The position numbers were made by a program, and so were the translations under genes. Of a stretch of DNA of 6,992 nucleotides, positions 1 through 6,358 are shown piece after piece; positions within the stretch are counted from its first letter, which is position 1; each line of letters opens with the position of its first letter. Below the pieces are notes generated by a model, which did no database searches, was not told the DNA's origin, and was given only the letters and a program-made list of their open reading frames with translations. The stretch lies in assembly GCA_003527165.1 (NCBI GenBank), contig DPSI01000411.1, forward strand, positions 1 to 6,992, in the 5' to 3' direction. Origin of the DNA: Pseudomonas sp. (GTDB lineage: Bacteria; Pseudomonadota; Gammaproteobacteria; Pseudomonadales; Pseudomonadaceae).

Positions 1-168
1 CCTACAACGAACCTGGCCCGTGGGGCCGAACTTGTTCGGCCGCTTTTGGCTGACAATTCGCTGCCACTGCCCTCTACCGTCCTCGCAGGGATTCACCCGA
101 AGGCACCCTGCACTCGACAGAATGCACATTCGAATGCCCGAACATCCCGGAACCCCTCAACGCTGAAT

Positions 169-226
169 GGCCGAATAAATTCGGCCCTACAACGAACCTG
201 GCCCGTGGGGCCGAACTTGTTCGGCC
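169..226. repeat. REP-like palindrome pair at the junction of units 1 and 2
   Basis: GGCCGAATAAATTCGGCC at 169-186 and GGCCGAACTTGTTCGGCC at 209-226 are each perfect 8 bp stems with a 2 nt loop. 'CCCTAC' follows the first, and a related 'GTGGGG' precedes the second, so the two elements sit in opposite orientation. The first unit's own copy of the second dyad is at 24-41. The high-GC stems could fold in RNA or bind a nucleoid protein; no function can be read from the sequence. Confidence 0.85.
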
Positions 227-362
227 GCTTTTGGCTGACAATTCGCTGCCACTGCCCGCTACCGTCATCCCGCTGCCCTCGCAGGCATTCACCCGAAGGC
301 ACACTGCACTCGACAGAATGCACATTCGAATGCCCGAACATCGGAACCCCTCAACGCTGGAT

Positions 363-420
363 GGCCGAATAAATTCGGCCCTACAACGAATCTGGCCCGT
401 CGGGACGAACTTGTTCGGCC
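363..420. repeat. REP-like palindrome pair at the junction of units 2 and 3, one arm mutated
   Basis: The first dyad at 363-380 is perfect. The second at 403-420 reads GGACGAAC-TT-GTTCGGCC, with one C-to-A change at 405 breaking a stem pair. The preceding 'GTCGGG' also departs from the 'GTAGGG' seen at the other REP elements. This is the most degraded dyad in the left array and suggests drift after duplication. Confidence 0.85.
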
Positions 421-556
421 GCTTTTGGCTGACAATTCGCTGCCACTGCCCGCCATCGTCATCCCGCTGCCCTCGCAGGCATTCACCCGAAGGCACCCTG
501 CACTCGACAGAATGCACATTCGAATGCCCGAACATCGGAACCCCTCAACGCTGGAT

Positions 557-614
557 GGCCGAATAAATTCGGCCCTACAACGAACCTGGCCCGTAGGGCC
601 GAACTTGTTCGGCC
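557..614. repeat. REP-like palindrome pair at the junction of unit 3 and partial unit 4
   Basis: Perfect dyads lie at 557-574 and 597-614. Here the intervening sequence reads CCCTAC-AACGAACCTGGCCC-GTAGGG, so the two REP elements with their 'GTAGGG' tags are cleanly inverted. This is the last repeat element before the LysR gene, and homology ends about 9 nt after the second dyad. Confidence 0.85.
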
Positions 615-689
615 GCTCTTGGCAGGACTCGCCGCGGCAACCCAGCTATCAATCCCTACCGATCCCGCACGGATGCGGCCCGGCTTCGC

Positions 690-717
690 TACAATTCTCG
701 CCCTTTCCACGCCGAGG
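690..717 (+). promoter_or_regulatory. Possible -10 and ribosome binding site of the LysR gene
   Basis: TACAAT at 690-695 is a good -10 hexamer in an otherwise GC-rich stretch. No convincing -35 lies 16-18 bp upstream; the bases around 667-672 are GC-rich. GAGG at 714-717 leaves 7 nt to the ATG at 725 and sets that start. If the -10 is real the leader is only about 20 nt. The array ends about 65 bp upstream of it, so the REP dyads could affect this promoter, but that is speculation. Confidence 0.4.
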
Positions 718-724
718 CTCGCAC

Positions 725-1588
725 ATGGACATCGATCTCGCCCGCACCTTCCTCGAGATCATCCGCAGCGGCAGCTTCATCGCCACTGCCGAGCGCCTGC
801 ATATCACCCAGACGGCCGTTACCGCCCGGGTTCGCAGCCTGGAAACCCAGCTCGGCTGCCGACTGTTCGTGCGCAACCGCGCCGGCGCTAGGTTGACCAG
901 CGATGGCGAGCGCTTCGTCACCTACGCCACCCAGCTGGTGCAAACCTGGGAAGCCGCGCGACGCGACCTGCCGCTGCCACGGGGCTATGACAAGCTCCTC
1001 TCGCTTGGCGCCGAGATCAGCCTGAGCAACCCGCTGATGCTCGCCTGGGTCAAACGCCTGCGCCAGGGGCTGCCCGACCACGCCCTGCGCAGCGAGGTCG
1101 GCAGCGACATCGAGCTACAGAACAAGCTCGACCTTGGCGTACTTGACGCGGCCCTGGTGCACCAGCCCGAATACCGTGCGGGGCTGCAGGTGGAGCAGCT
1201 GATGGAGGAAAAGCTGATTCAAGTGGTCCACAGCCACATTCCCGAACCCTACCTCTACATCGACTGGGGGCCGGCGTTTCGCAGCCAGCATGACCGTGCC
1301 CTACCCGAGCACATTCGTGCCGCGCTCTCCTTTAGCCTCGGCCCGCTGGCCCTGCAATACCTGGTGCAGTGCGGCGGGCGTGGCTATTTCCGCACCCGCG
1401 TCGTGCAGCGCTATCTGGACGAGGGAATTCTCAAGCGGGTGGAACAGGCGCCGGAGTTTTCCTACCCGATCTATCTGGTCCATGCCCGAGCCAGCGAGTC
1501 GCCGGCCCTGACCAAGGCCATCGAGCTGCTGCGCGAGATCGCCCTGGACGACTACGACTGGTCGCGCTGGTACTACGCGGAGCTATGA
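725..1588 (+). CDS. LysR-family transcriptional regulator, HdfR-like
   Basis: This 287 aa cytoplasmic DNA-binding regulator has full LysR length. Its N-terminal winged helix-turn-helix spans about residues 1-62; the helix-turn-helix is around 17-36, with the usual 'SFIATAERLHITQTAVTARV' pattern followed by 'LETQLGCRLFVR' and 'LTSDGE'. The linker 'TWEAARRDL' (74-82) and the overall look resemble Escherichia coli HdfR, although the effector-binding half (about 90-275) is only loosely recognisable and gives no ligand. The start at 725 is chosen because GAGG stands 7 nt upstream and the conserved domain begins at residue 2. The frame stays open leftwards to 425 only because it runs into the repeats. 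The gene converges with the HPP-CBS gene, leaving 41 bp with no clear terminator. No divergent partner is visible, so its target cannot be inferred. Confidence 0.92.
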   Translation: MDIDLARTFLEIIRSGSFIATAERLHITQTAVTARVRSLETQLGCRLFVRNRAGARLTSDGERFVTYATQLVQTWEAARRDLPLPRGYDKLLSLGAEISLSNPLMLAWVKRLRQGLPDHALRSEVGSDIELQNKLDLGVLDAALVHQPEYRAGLQVEQLMEEKLIQVVHSHIPEPYLYIDWGPAFRSQHDRALPEHIRAALSFSLGPLALQYLVQCGGRGYFRTRVVQRYLDEGILKRVEQAPEFSYPIYLVHARASESPALTKAIELLREIALDDYDWSRWYYAEL

Positions 1589-1629
1589 GGCGGGACGCGC
1601 GCTGGCGTGGATCGAGCGTTCCGGCAGCC

Positions 1630-2769
1630 TCAGTCCGGCAACTGTTTGAGCCAGTTGCGGTACAGCGCGGCGATCAGGTCGGTCTGGGTGATCATGCCCA
1701 CCAGGCGTTGCTGATCGTCCACGACCGGCAGGCAATGTAGACCGCGATCAGAGAGCATGAACACCAGGTCGACCATATGGGTATCCTCGGTCACCGAGAC
1801 CACTGGTGTGCTCATGATCGCGCGCAGGTGGACGCCACGAAGAAACTTCAACTGGCCGAAGTTGATTCGTGCGGGCGCCGGGCGGAAGTGCTTGAGCAGG
1901 TCGACCAGGGTCACGATACCCACCAGCTTATGACTGTCGGGCTGCAGTACCGGCAAGGAATGCAGGCGGTGCTCGCGCAGGCTCTGCCAGGCTCGCTGGA
2001 TGGTGCAGTCCGGCGTGCCCCAGTAGAGGTCGCGGGACATGATGTCGGCTGCGGTGATTTCGCCCATGCTTCGCCGCAGCGCGTGTTTTTCGGTCTGTTT
2101 GATCAACTGGGCAAGATCGTCGCGAGTGACGTCCACGTACTCGCCGAAGTCCGCCAGGGCTCGCTCGACGTCGTCTTCGCTGAAGCTCATGCGCTCGCTG
2201 GGCAACGGATCGAGCGTGTGATGAAGGTTGCCCTTCTGCGGGCGCGGCTTCGGGTAGGCGTGCCCGCTGAGGTTGTTGTAAATCAGCGCAACCGTAACCA
2301 GCAGCAGCGAGTTGAATGCCACCGGATAGAGCAATTGAAAACCGTAGGCATGCAGCTCCGCGCTGCCCACCACGGCCACCAGCGCCAGCGCCGCGCCCGG
2401 CGGATGCAGGCAGCGAAGGCCGAACAGGCAGATAATCGCCAGCGCTCCGGCCAGGCCGGCGGCCGTCGCCACGGGCAGACCACTGGCCCCGAGCGCGACG
2501 CCGATCGCAGTCGCCAGTGAATTGCCGGCGATCACCGACCATGGCTGGGCAAAAGGACTCGACGAGGCGGCGAACAGCAGCACGGCCGACGCGGCCGCCG
2601 GCGCCGCCAGAGGCAGGGTGATCGGGGCACCAAAGACCCAGGCGCTGGCGGGTAGCACCAACAGCAACGTCAGCGCGATGCCAATCGCGGCGCGCAGCCA
2701 TTCGGCGGGACGCGCCGTCAACGGCGCGGGCACAAAGGATCGGCACCAGTCGAAAAGGCGTTCTTGCAT
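1630..2769 (-). CDS. HPP-family integral membrane protein with two CBS domains
   Basis: This 379 aa protein combines an N-terminal HPP membrane domain with a C-terminal CBS pair. Hydrophobic segments lie at about 25-45, 52-70, 78-96, 99-118, 124-138 and 145-165. The family's name motif is in 'CLHPPGAALAL' (HPP at 122-124). A charged linker (about 170-236) leads to CBS 1 (about 238-295, 'ADIMSRDLYW', 'LPVLQPDSHKLVGIVTLVDL') and CBS 2 (about 313-370, 'AIMSTPVVSV', 'LPVVDDQQRLVGMITQTDL'). HPP proteins of cyanobacteria and chloroplasts have been linked to nitrite transport, and CBS pairs usually bind adenine nucleotides and gate the attached domain. A nucleotide-regulated anion or nitrite carrier is therefore plausible but unproven. 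AGGAA lies only 2 nt before the ATG, a short spacing, yet no other in-frame start fits. The gene is codirectional with the chemoreceptor 249 bp upstream and probably has its own promoter. Confidence 0.9.
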   Translation of the reverse strand: MQERLFDWCRSFVPAPLTARPAEWLRAAIGIALTLLLVLPASAWVFGAPITLPLAAPAAASAVLLFAASSSPFAQPWSVIAGNSLATAIGVALGASGLPVATAAGLAGALAIICLFGLRCLHPPGAALALVAVVGSAELHAYGFQLLYPVAFNSLLLVTVALIYNNLSGHAYPKPRPQKGNLHHTLDPLPSERMSFSEDDVERALADFGEYVDVTRDDLAQLIKQTEKHALRRSMGEITAADIMSRDLYWGTPDCTIQRAWQSLREHRLHSLPVLQPDSHKLVGIVTLVDLLKHFRPAPARINFGQLKFLRGVHLRAIMSTPVVSVTEDTHMVDLVFMLSDRGLHCLPVVDDQQRLVGMITQTDLIAALYRNWLKQLPD

Positions 2770-3018
2770 GGTTCCTGCTTGTATCGGGGGCTGATTTGCT
2801 AGTTAGCGGCGCCCGACCGTACGCTCGGCTGGGGCCGCATCAGCATGAGAGTGGCTCGGCGCACCGATTAGACGCATACCAGCCAAAGCGCGCACATTGT
2901 CGGTGCATCACGGAGGCACCGCCAATGAATAGTATTGCTCTTTCGCAGCAATATTTTTGTTATGAAGGCGCAACGGGCCCGCCGCCGCGGCAAGAGCCCC
3001 CGTACCGATCAGATCGCC
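2770..3018. other. Intergenic region between chemoreceptor stop and HPP-CBS start
   Basis: This 249 bp spacer separates two minus-strand genes and should hold the HPP-CBS promoter. I cannot find a convincing -35/-10 pair on the minus strand. The 2925-2962 stretch is distinctly AT-rich compared with its surroundings. The structures seen are a CGGTGC/GCACCG inverted repeat at 2901-2921 whose loop contains GGAGG, and an AT-rich hairpin at 2931-2955. No strong rho-independent terminator follows the chemoreceptor gene on the minus strand. Confidence 0.5.
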
Positions 3019-3050
3019 TTAGACCTGCAGTTCCGCATCTGGAACGCTAG
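2925..3050 (+). CDS. Doubtful small ORF with a good Shine-Dalgarno
   Basis: An ATG at 2925 is preceded by GGAGG at 2912-2916 (8 nt spacing) and opens a 41-codon frame beginning '[18 protein letters not shown]' that ends with TAG at 3048-3050. The last 32 nt overlap the 3' end of the chemoreceptor gene on the other strand. The first dozen codons are AT-rich and the rest is Pro/Arg-rich, as expected of GC-rich non-coding DNA. The hairpin at 2931-2955 falls within it. I recognise no family. It may be a leader peptide, the remnant of a truncated gene or chance; chance is most likely. Confidence 0.15.
   Translation: MNSIALSQQYFCYEGATGPPPRQEPPYRSDRLRPAVPHLER
2931..2958 (+). terminator. AT-rich hairpin followed by a T run, plus strand
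   Basis: AGTATTGCT (2931-2939) pairs with AGCAATATT (2947-2955) around a 7 nt loop, giving a 9 bp stem with one G-U pair, and five Ts run from 2954 to 2958. The G-U pair would be a C-A mismatch in minus-strand RNA and the T run is on the plus strand, so it fits plus-strand transcription better. No established plus-strand gene ends here, and the stem is weak in GC for a terminator. Confidence 0.25.
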
Positions 3051-4167
3051 ACGCCTCAGCGGCAGCCGGCCGCACGTCTTGCTCCTGTTCCCGGATCAGC
3101 GCCGCGACAATACGCATCACGTCGAGGTTGGCCTCCTCCATCTTGCTCAGGTGTGCGAGCGTCTCTTCCAGCGCCTGCCGGCGGAAGGCATCGAGGGCCT
3201 GCTGCCCCTGTTGATGCACGGCGGTGTGCGGGCGCTCGATCTGTTGGAAATGATTCAGCCGGTGCATATCGCGACTGCTCTGCGCGTAATACCAGCGACC
3301 GAAACGACATTCGCGCTCGCTGGGCAGAACCGGCACGCTCTGGCTGTTCGAGCCGAGCACCTGGTTGTAGACGACGAACTTCAACGACAGCTCATCCAGG
3401 TTGGCCAATTCGATGCCGGCGCGGAACGACGAACGCTCGATGCCGTGACGCATGTTCCCGGCCAGCTGGTGGAGGTGCTGCATGGCGGCAACCGCCAGTT
3501 CCGTGGTCCGGCTGAACCCCTGCGCCAGGCTGCCCTGCAGCTGAATGTAGTCGTGCACGTTGGCAATCTCGCCCTGCACCTCGGCAATCTTGTGCACGAT
3601 GTCGGCGGTAGCCAGCGCGGTCTTTTCCGCCAGCGTACGGATTTCCCCGGCGACCACGGCGAATCCACGGCCGGCCTCCCCGGCCCGCGCCGCTTCGATG
3701 GCCGCGTTCAGGGCGAGCAGATTGGTCTGGCTGGCGATGCCGCTGATGAGATCGACGATGCCATTGATCTCCTGCGAGTGGCCCGCAAGGGTGTCGACCT
3801 TCTGCGACGCCTGATTGAGTCCGCTTTCCATGTCGACCGCCTTGTGCTGCAACTCGCCGAACTGCTGCTGGTTGGTCAGCGCCGCGCCGGCGACCTGCTC
3901 CGCGCGAGCGCGATTCTCGCCGAGCTGAGCCGTGAGGTATTCGAACGAGTCGCCCAGATGCGCCACCGAGGTGCTGAAGCGGACCAGGTTACCGGCCACG
4001 CCGCGGTAGTAATCCAGTTGGCGTTGCCCGTCGATACTGGCAGCTCTGGCAGCTGCCAACTGCTCCTCCAGCGCCGCGATACGCACGGCTTGGTTATCGC
4101 AGTGTTGCTGCAACCGATCACGCTCCTGCTGCAGCGATCGGGCGGCCCGCTTCCATTTGAACAGCAT
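3019..4167 (-). CDS. Soluble methyl-accepting chemotaxis protein with C-terminal CZB domain
   Basis: This 382 aa protein has no membrane segment, so it should be a cytoplasmic chemoreceptor signalling through CheW/CheA. Residues 1-60 look like coiled coil. The signalling hairpin occupies about 70-245, with its conserved tip at about 133-180 ('[20 protein letters not shown]', '[18 protein letters not shown]'). The C-terminal CZB (chemoreceptor zinc-binding) domain covers about 250-325, with Cys287 in 'CRFGRWYY' and His314/His318 in 'PHTAVH'. The first zinc ligand, normally His in 'DHxxWK', is Glu259 here ('LDELSLKF'). A helical tail ends at 382 with no CheR-docking pentapeptide. The ATG at 4167 is chosen because GAGG lies 6 nt upstream and the SDR stop is 16 bp away; a longer open frame to 4512 overlaps the SDR gene and has no family-like sequence. 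It is almost surely cotranscribed with the SDR gene. Confidence 0.93.
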   Translation of the reverse strand: MLFKWKRAARSLQQERDRLQQHCDNQAVRIAALEEQLAAARAASIDGQRQLDYYRGVAGNLVRFSTSVAHLGDSFEYLTAQLGENRARAEQVAGAALTNQQQFGELQHKAVDMESGLNQASQKVDTLAGHSQEINGIVDLISGIASQTNLLALNAAIEAARAGEAGRGFAVVAGEIRTLAEKTALATADIVHKIAEVQGEIANVHDYIQLQGSLAQGFSRTTELAVAAMQHLHQLAGNMRHGIERSSFRAGIELANLDELSLKFVVYNQVLGSNSQSVPVLPSERECRFGRWYYAQSSRDMHRLNHFQQIERPHTAVHQQGQQALDAFRRQALEETLAHLSKMEEANLDVMRIVAALIREQEQDVRPAAAEASSVPDAELQV

Positions 4168-4183
4168 CGTCGGCCTCGCGGGT

Positions 4184-4927
4184 TCAGTTGATGGTGTAAC
4201 CGTTATCGACGACCCAGTCCTGGCCGTAGACGCCACGGGCGCCCTGCGACAACTGGAACAGGATGACGTTGGCGATAGCGGTGGATTCGAGGAAGTGTCC
4301 CGGCAACAGGCGCTGGGTGACGCCTTCGGCCACCTGCTCGAGCTGCTCATCGGACAGTCCCAAGGTGCCCCAGATCGCCGTGGCGGTCGGGCCCGGCGAG
4401 ACCACGTTGATGCGCACATCCAGCGGCGCGAATTCCACCGCCAGGGTGCGCGCCTGGGCGACCAGTGCGGCCTTGGTCGCGATATAGGCGGCCAGCCCCG
4501 GGAAGGTGCCACGCGTCAGGAAGGTGCCTACAAACACCACCGACGCCGGCTTGGCCAGCCCGGTGCGCAACGCGGCCAGCGTGTTCAGTGCGCCTGCGCC
4601 ATTGACAGCCCACTGACGATCGAAGCAGGCCATGTCGAGACTGTCGCCCAGTTCGGCAATGCCGGCGTTCGGCACCAGATAATCCACCTGACCGAGCTCG
4701 GCGGCGCGTCGTCCGAGCGCCAGCAGAGCGTCCGGCGAGGTCACGTCGCCAGCGATCCAGTGCAGCTGCTCGGGATAGGTTTCCATGAGTTGCCCCAGGC
4801 CGCCAAGATTGCGCGACATCGCCAGCACCCGCGCGCCGTGCTGCAGCAGCGCCGTGCACAGCGCCAGGCCGATACCCGAGCTGGCGCCAGTGACCACTGC
4901 CAGGCGGTTCTTGAATTCACTCTTCAT
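4184..4927 (-). CDS. Short-chain dehydrogenase/reductase (SDR), ORF247-like
   Basis: This 247 aa classical SDR is a Rossmann-fold NAD(P)-dependent oxidoreductase, soluble and probably oligomeric. Visible motifs are TGASSGIG (13-20, cofactor loop), Arg39 after the second beta strand (suggesting NADP), 'NAG' (87-89), Asn109, the Tyr148-x3-Lys152 pair in 'YIATK', and 'SPGP' (177-180). Alignment by eye with FabG places Thr135 ('VFVGTF') where catalytic Ser is normal. Three ATGs stand in a row after GGAG (4934-4937); the last, at 4927, has 6 nt spacing and gives 247 aa, the length I recall for ORF247 of the P. stutzeri denitrification cluster. The gene lies between nnrS (117 bp upstream) and the chemoreceptor (16 bp downstream). 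The substrate is unknown. Confidence 0.92.
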   Translation of the reverse strand: MKSEFKNRLAVVTGASSGIGLALCTALLQHGARVLAMSRNLGGLGQLMETYPEQLHWIAGDVTSPDALLALGRRAAELGQVDYLVPNAGIAELGDSLDMACFDRQWAVNGAGALNTLAALRTGLAKPASVVFVGTFLTRGTFPGLAAYIATKAALVAQARTLAVEFAPLDVRINVVSPGPTATAIWGTLGLSDEQLEQVAEGVTQRLLPGHFLESTAIANVILFQLSQGARGVYGQDWVVDNGYTIN

Positions 4928-4963
4928 CATCATCTCCGATGCCGGCAATCGCCGAGCCGCAAG

Positions 4964-4985
4964 CTGCCCGTCCCTGGATGGGCAG
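4964..4985 (-). other. Hairpin in the nnrS-SDR gap
   Basis: CTGCCC (4964-4969) and GGGCAG (4980-4985) form a perfect 6 bp GC-rich stem with a 10 nt loop in the 117 bp between nnrS and the SDR start. In the minus-strand transcript no U run follows, so it is not a standard terminator. The T run at 4993-4997 is on the plus strand. It could be a processing or attenuation structure about 26 nt upstream of the SDR Shine-Dalgarno, or incidental. I see no clear promoter in the gap. Confidence 0.3.
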
Positions 4986-5044
4986 GCAGCGGTTTTTCGC
5001 GTGGTGAAACAGCAATGCTTGGAATCAGGGCGTTGCGGCAGCGA

Positions 5045-6235
5045 TCAGCCAGGATGTCCGTCGACCCGCGCGGTCACCAGCATCGGCGCATAACGCCAAG
5101 CGTAGAGGGCGAAGGCCGCCGCCCAGCAGATCGCCGCCAACCAGAGGCCCGTCACCGGCCATTGGCTCGAGAGAAAGACCCGCGAGGCCGCGCCGAGATT
5201 GAACAGCACAAACGCCCCGACGATACCCGTCGGCAACTGCAGCGCACGGCCGGTGTGGCCCAGGGTGACACGAGCGATCATCGCCAGGATCAAGCCACTC
5301 ATCGAGCCCACCGAGAGCGCGTGCAGAGAGGGGCTGGAGCCGTCCAACAGGCCGCCATTCCACAGTGCCAGCCCGGTCGCCGCGACCACCAGCCAGAGCA
5401 TCGCCAAGTGCAGCGACCACAGCAGCGGCACGCGCCAGATCCCATTGTCATACCAACGCACCAGCCGCAGCAGGTGGCCGACGGCGATGGCCAGGAACAG
5501 CAGGCCGATGAGCCGATTCTGTTGCAGCGCGACGCCTGCGGCATAGAGCACGGCGATCAGGCCGGTGCCAATCAACAGCGCCACGTCCAGCCAGACCCAG
5601 GGCTTTACCGCTTCGCTGCGACCGAGGCCGCGCTGGGTGAAAAAGGGAATCACCCGCCCGCCTATGATCGCCATCAGCGCCGCCACCAACCACAGCCCGG
5701 CGAGCACGCCCCGGCGCTGCAAGCCGTCGTCACCCAGGGCGACACCGCAGAGCACCAGCACATCGGCACCGGTCATCAGCGCGAGGACGGCGATGATCGG
5801 GTAGTTGCGCTTTTGCCTGACCACCCAGAGCATACGCGCCATCAATCCGGTCACGCCGAGCAAAAACAGCAGGTCCGCCGCCACCAGCAGCCCGATTGGC
5901 GCGCCCAGCAACCAGCCCAGACGCCCCAGCAACCAGACACCCGTCAACGCCGCCAGCTTGTTGCCGGAGACGCCAGGCTGGCCGGTCCAGGTCTGTCCGG
6001 CAGTGAGCAGGAAGCCCGCAACGATGGCCATGGCGAAGCCGAACAGCATTTCGTGACGGTGCCAGGCGAGCCAGCCGCCAGTAGGCTGAAAACCCGGCCA
6101 CAAGCCGGTCCACGCCGCGACCCAGAGTGGAATCGCCAGCATCGCGAAGATGCTGCCCGCGAGAAAAAATGGGCGAAACGCGAGCCGCCAAAGGGGCGGG
6201 ATACTGAGGGCTTTTCGCCGATCGATGACTTGCAC
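5045..6235 (-). CDS. nnrS: NnrS family membrane protein (nitrogen-oxide / NO response)
   Basis: NnrS is a polytopic inner-membrane haem- and copper-containing protein, made under denitrifying conditions in several proteobacteria and tied to relief of NO-derived stress; its exact reaction is not settled. The protein is 396 aa and hydrophobic throughout, with about 12 predicted membrane segments. Family marks are 'RLAFRPFFLAGS' (17-28), 'WHRHEMLFGFAMA' (58-70, His59/His61), 'GGRVIPFFTQRG' (192-203), His254, His276 and 'HALSVGSMSG' to 'TLGHTGRAL' (305-332, His305/His327). The start is GTG at 6235 because AGGAGG (6240-6245) lies 4 nt upstream and 'QVIDRR' matches the usual N terminus; an upstream ATG at 6301 has no such support. 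The 396 aa length equals that recalled for P. stutzeri ORF396. It is the first gene after a FNR/DNR-type box. Confidence 0.96.
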   Translation of the reverse strand: MQVIDRRKALSIPPLWRLAFRPFFLAGSIFAMLAIPLWVAAWTGLWPGFQPTGGWLAWHRHEMLFGFAMAIVAGFLLTAGQTWTGQPGVSGNKLAALTGVWLLGRLGWLLGAPIGLLVAADLLFLLGVTGLMARMLWVVRQKRNYPIIAVLALMTGADVLVLCGVALGDDGLQRRGVLAGLWLVAALMAIIGGRVIPFFTQRGLGRSEAVKPWVWLDVALLIGTGLIAVLYAAGVALQQNRLIGLLFLAIAVGHLLRLVRWYDNGIWRVPLLWSLHLAMLWLVVAATGLALWNGGLLDGSSPSLHALSVGSMSGLILAMIARVTLGHTGRALQLPTGIVGAFVLFNLGAASRVFLSSQWPVTGLWLAAICWAAAFALYAWRYAPMLVTARVDGHPG

Positions 6236-6329
6236 GAGGCCTCCTGACACTTTTACTGCAACGGCCAGCAAAGCGGTAAGTCGCTGGGCCGAAGGAATCA
6301 AGGCTCGATGTTTCGGGAGCCAGGGTTAC

Positions 6330-6335
6330 TTTCTA
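6330..6335 (-). promoter_or_regulatory. Putative -10 of the nnrS promoter
   Basis: On the minus strand TAGAAA matches TATAAT at four of six positions. Its centre is 33 nt downstream of the centre of the FNR-type box, close to the 32 nt expected for a class II activated promoter. No -35 hexamer is needed in that arrangement, and none is obvious. Confidence 0.45.
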
Positions 6336-6345
6336 CAGGGTAGAA
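6331..6345. promoter_or_regulatory. Perfect short dyad overlapping the putative -10
   Basis: TTCTAC-AGG-GTAGAA is a perfect 6-3-6 inverted repeat that covers most of the proposed -10. It could be an operator for a second regulator or chance. I know of no regulator with this exact site. Confidence 0.35.
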
Positions 6346-6358
6346 GGCGTTCACAGAC

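Larger units (their letters stand above)
1..623. repeat. Tandem direct-repeat array (194 bp unit) containing REP-like palindromes
   Basis: Three full units lie head to tail at 1-185, 186-379 and 380-573, and a partial fourth at 574-623 diverges after 'CTCTTGGC'. Units 2 and 3 are both 194 bp and nearly identical. Unit 1 is 185 bp because it lacks 11 bp after 'CTACCGT' and gains 2 bp near 149. Every unit begins 'CCTACAACGAA', carries the dyad GGCCGAAC-TT-GTTCGGCC near its start and the dyad GGCCGAAT-AA-ATTCGGCC at its end, and has between them a smaller dyad GAATG-CA-CATTC. The left edge is cut by the window, so the true copy number is unknown. The ORFs crossing the array on both strands follow from the repetition; 194 is not a multiple of three, so no reading frame is kept from unit to unit. 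I see no gene here. Confidence 0.95.

Noticed and set aside
46..566. Overlapping ORFs on both strands in the left repeats, resembling a repeat protein
   Set aside because: The unit is 194 bp, not a multiple of three, so the frame is not kept between copies. No ribosome binding site or family resemblance is seen.
1..623. CRISPR array
   Set aside because: Units are long and contiguous with no unique spacers between short repeats, and no cas genes are nearby.
425..724. N-terminal extension of the LysR protein by 100 residues
   Set aside because: It is translation of the repeat array. The LysR domain begins at the ATG at 725, which has its own GAGG.
725..2769. The LysR protein as direct regulator of the HPP-CBS gene
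   Set aside because: The genes converge, so they share no promoter region; nothing in the sequence links them beyond adjacency.
2935..4191. 418 aa plus-strand ORF antisense to the chemoreceptor
   Set aside because: It mirrors the MCP gene; the minus-strand product has unmistakable chemoreceptor and CZB motifs.
4168..4512. Longer chemoreceptor start at 4512
   Set aside because: It would overlap the SDR gene by over 300 bp with Ser/Arg/Pro-rich non-family sequence. The ATG at 4167 has a good GAGG.
4928..4948. SDR start at the ATG at 4948
   Set aside because: It has no Shine-Dalgarno, whereas GGAG lies just before the ATG triplet ending at 4927.
4157..6247. 696 aa plus-strand ORF antisense to nnrS and the SDR
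   Set aside because: It is rich in Gln, Arg, His and Pro as expected of an antisense shadow in GC-rich DNA, and two well-recognised genes occupy the other strand.
6236..6301. nnrS start at the ATG at 6301
   Set aside because: The GTG at 6235 follows AGGAGG directly and gives the expected N terminus and 396 aa length. The upstream frame would read through that Shine-Dalgarno.
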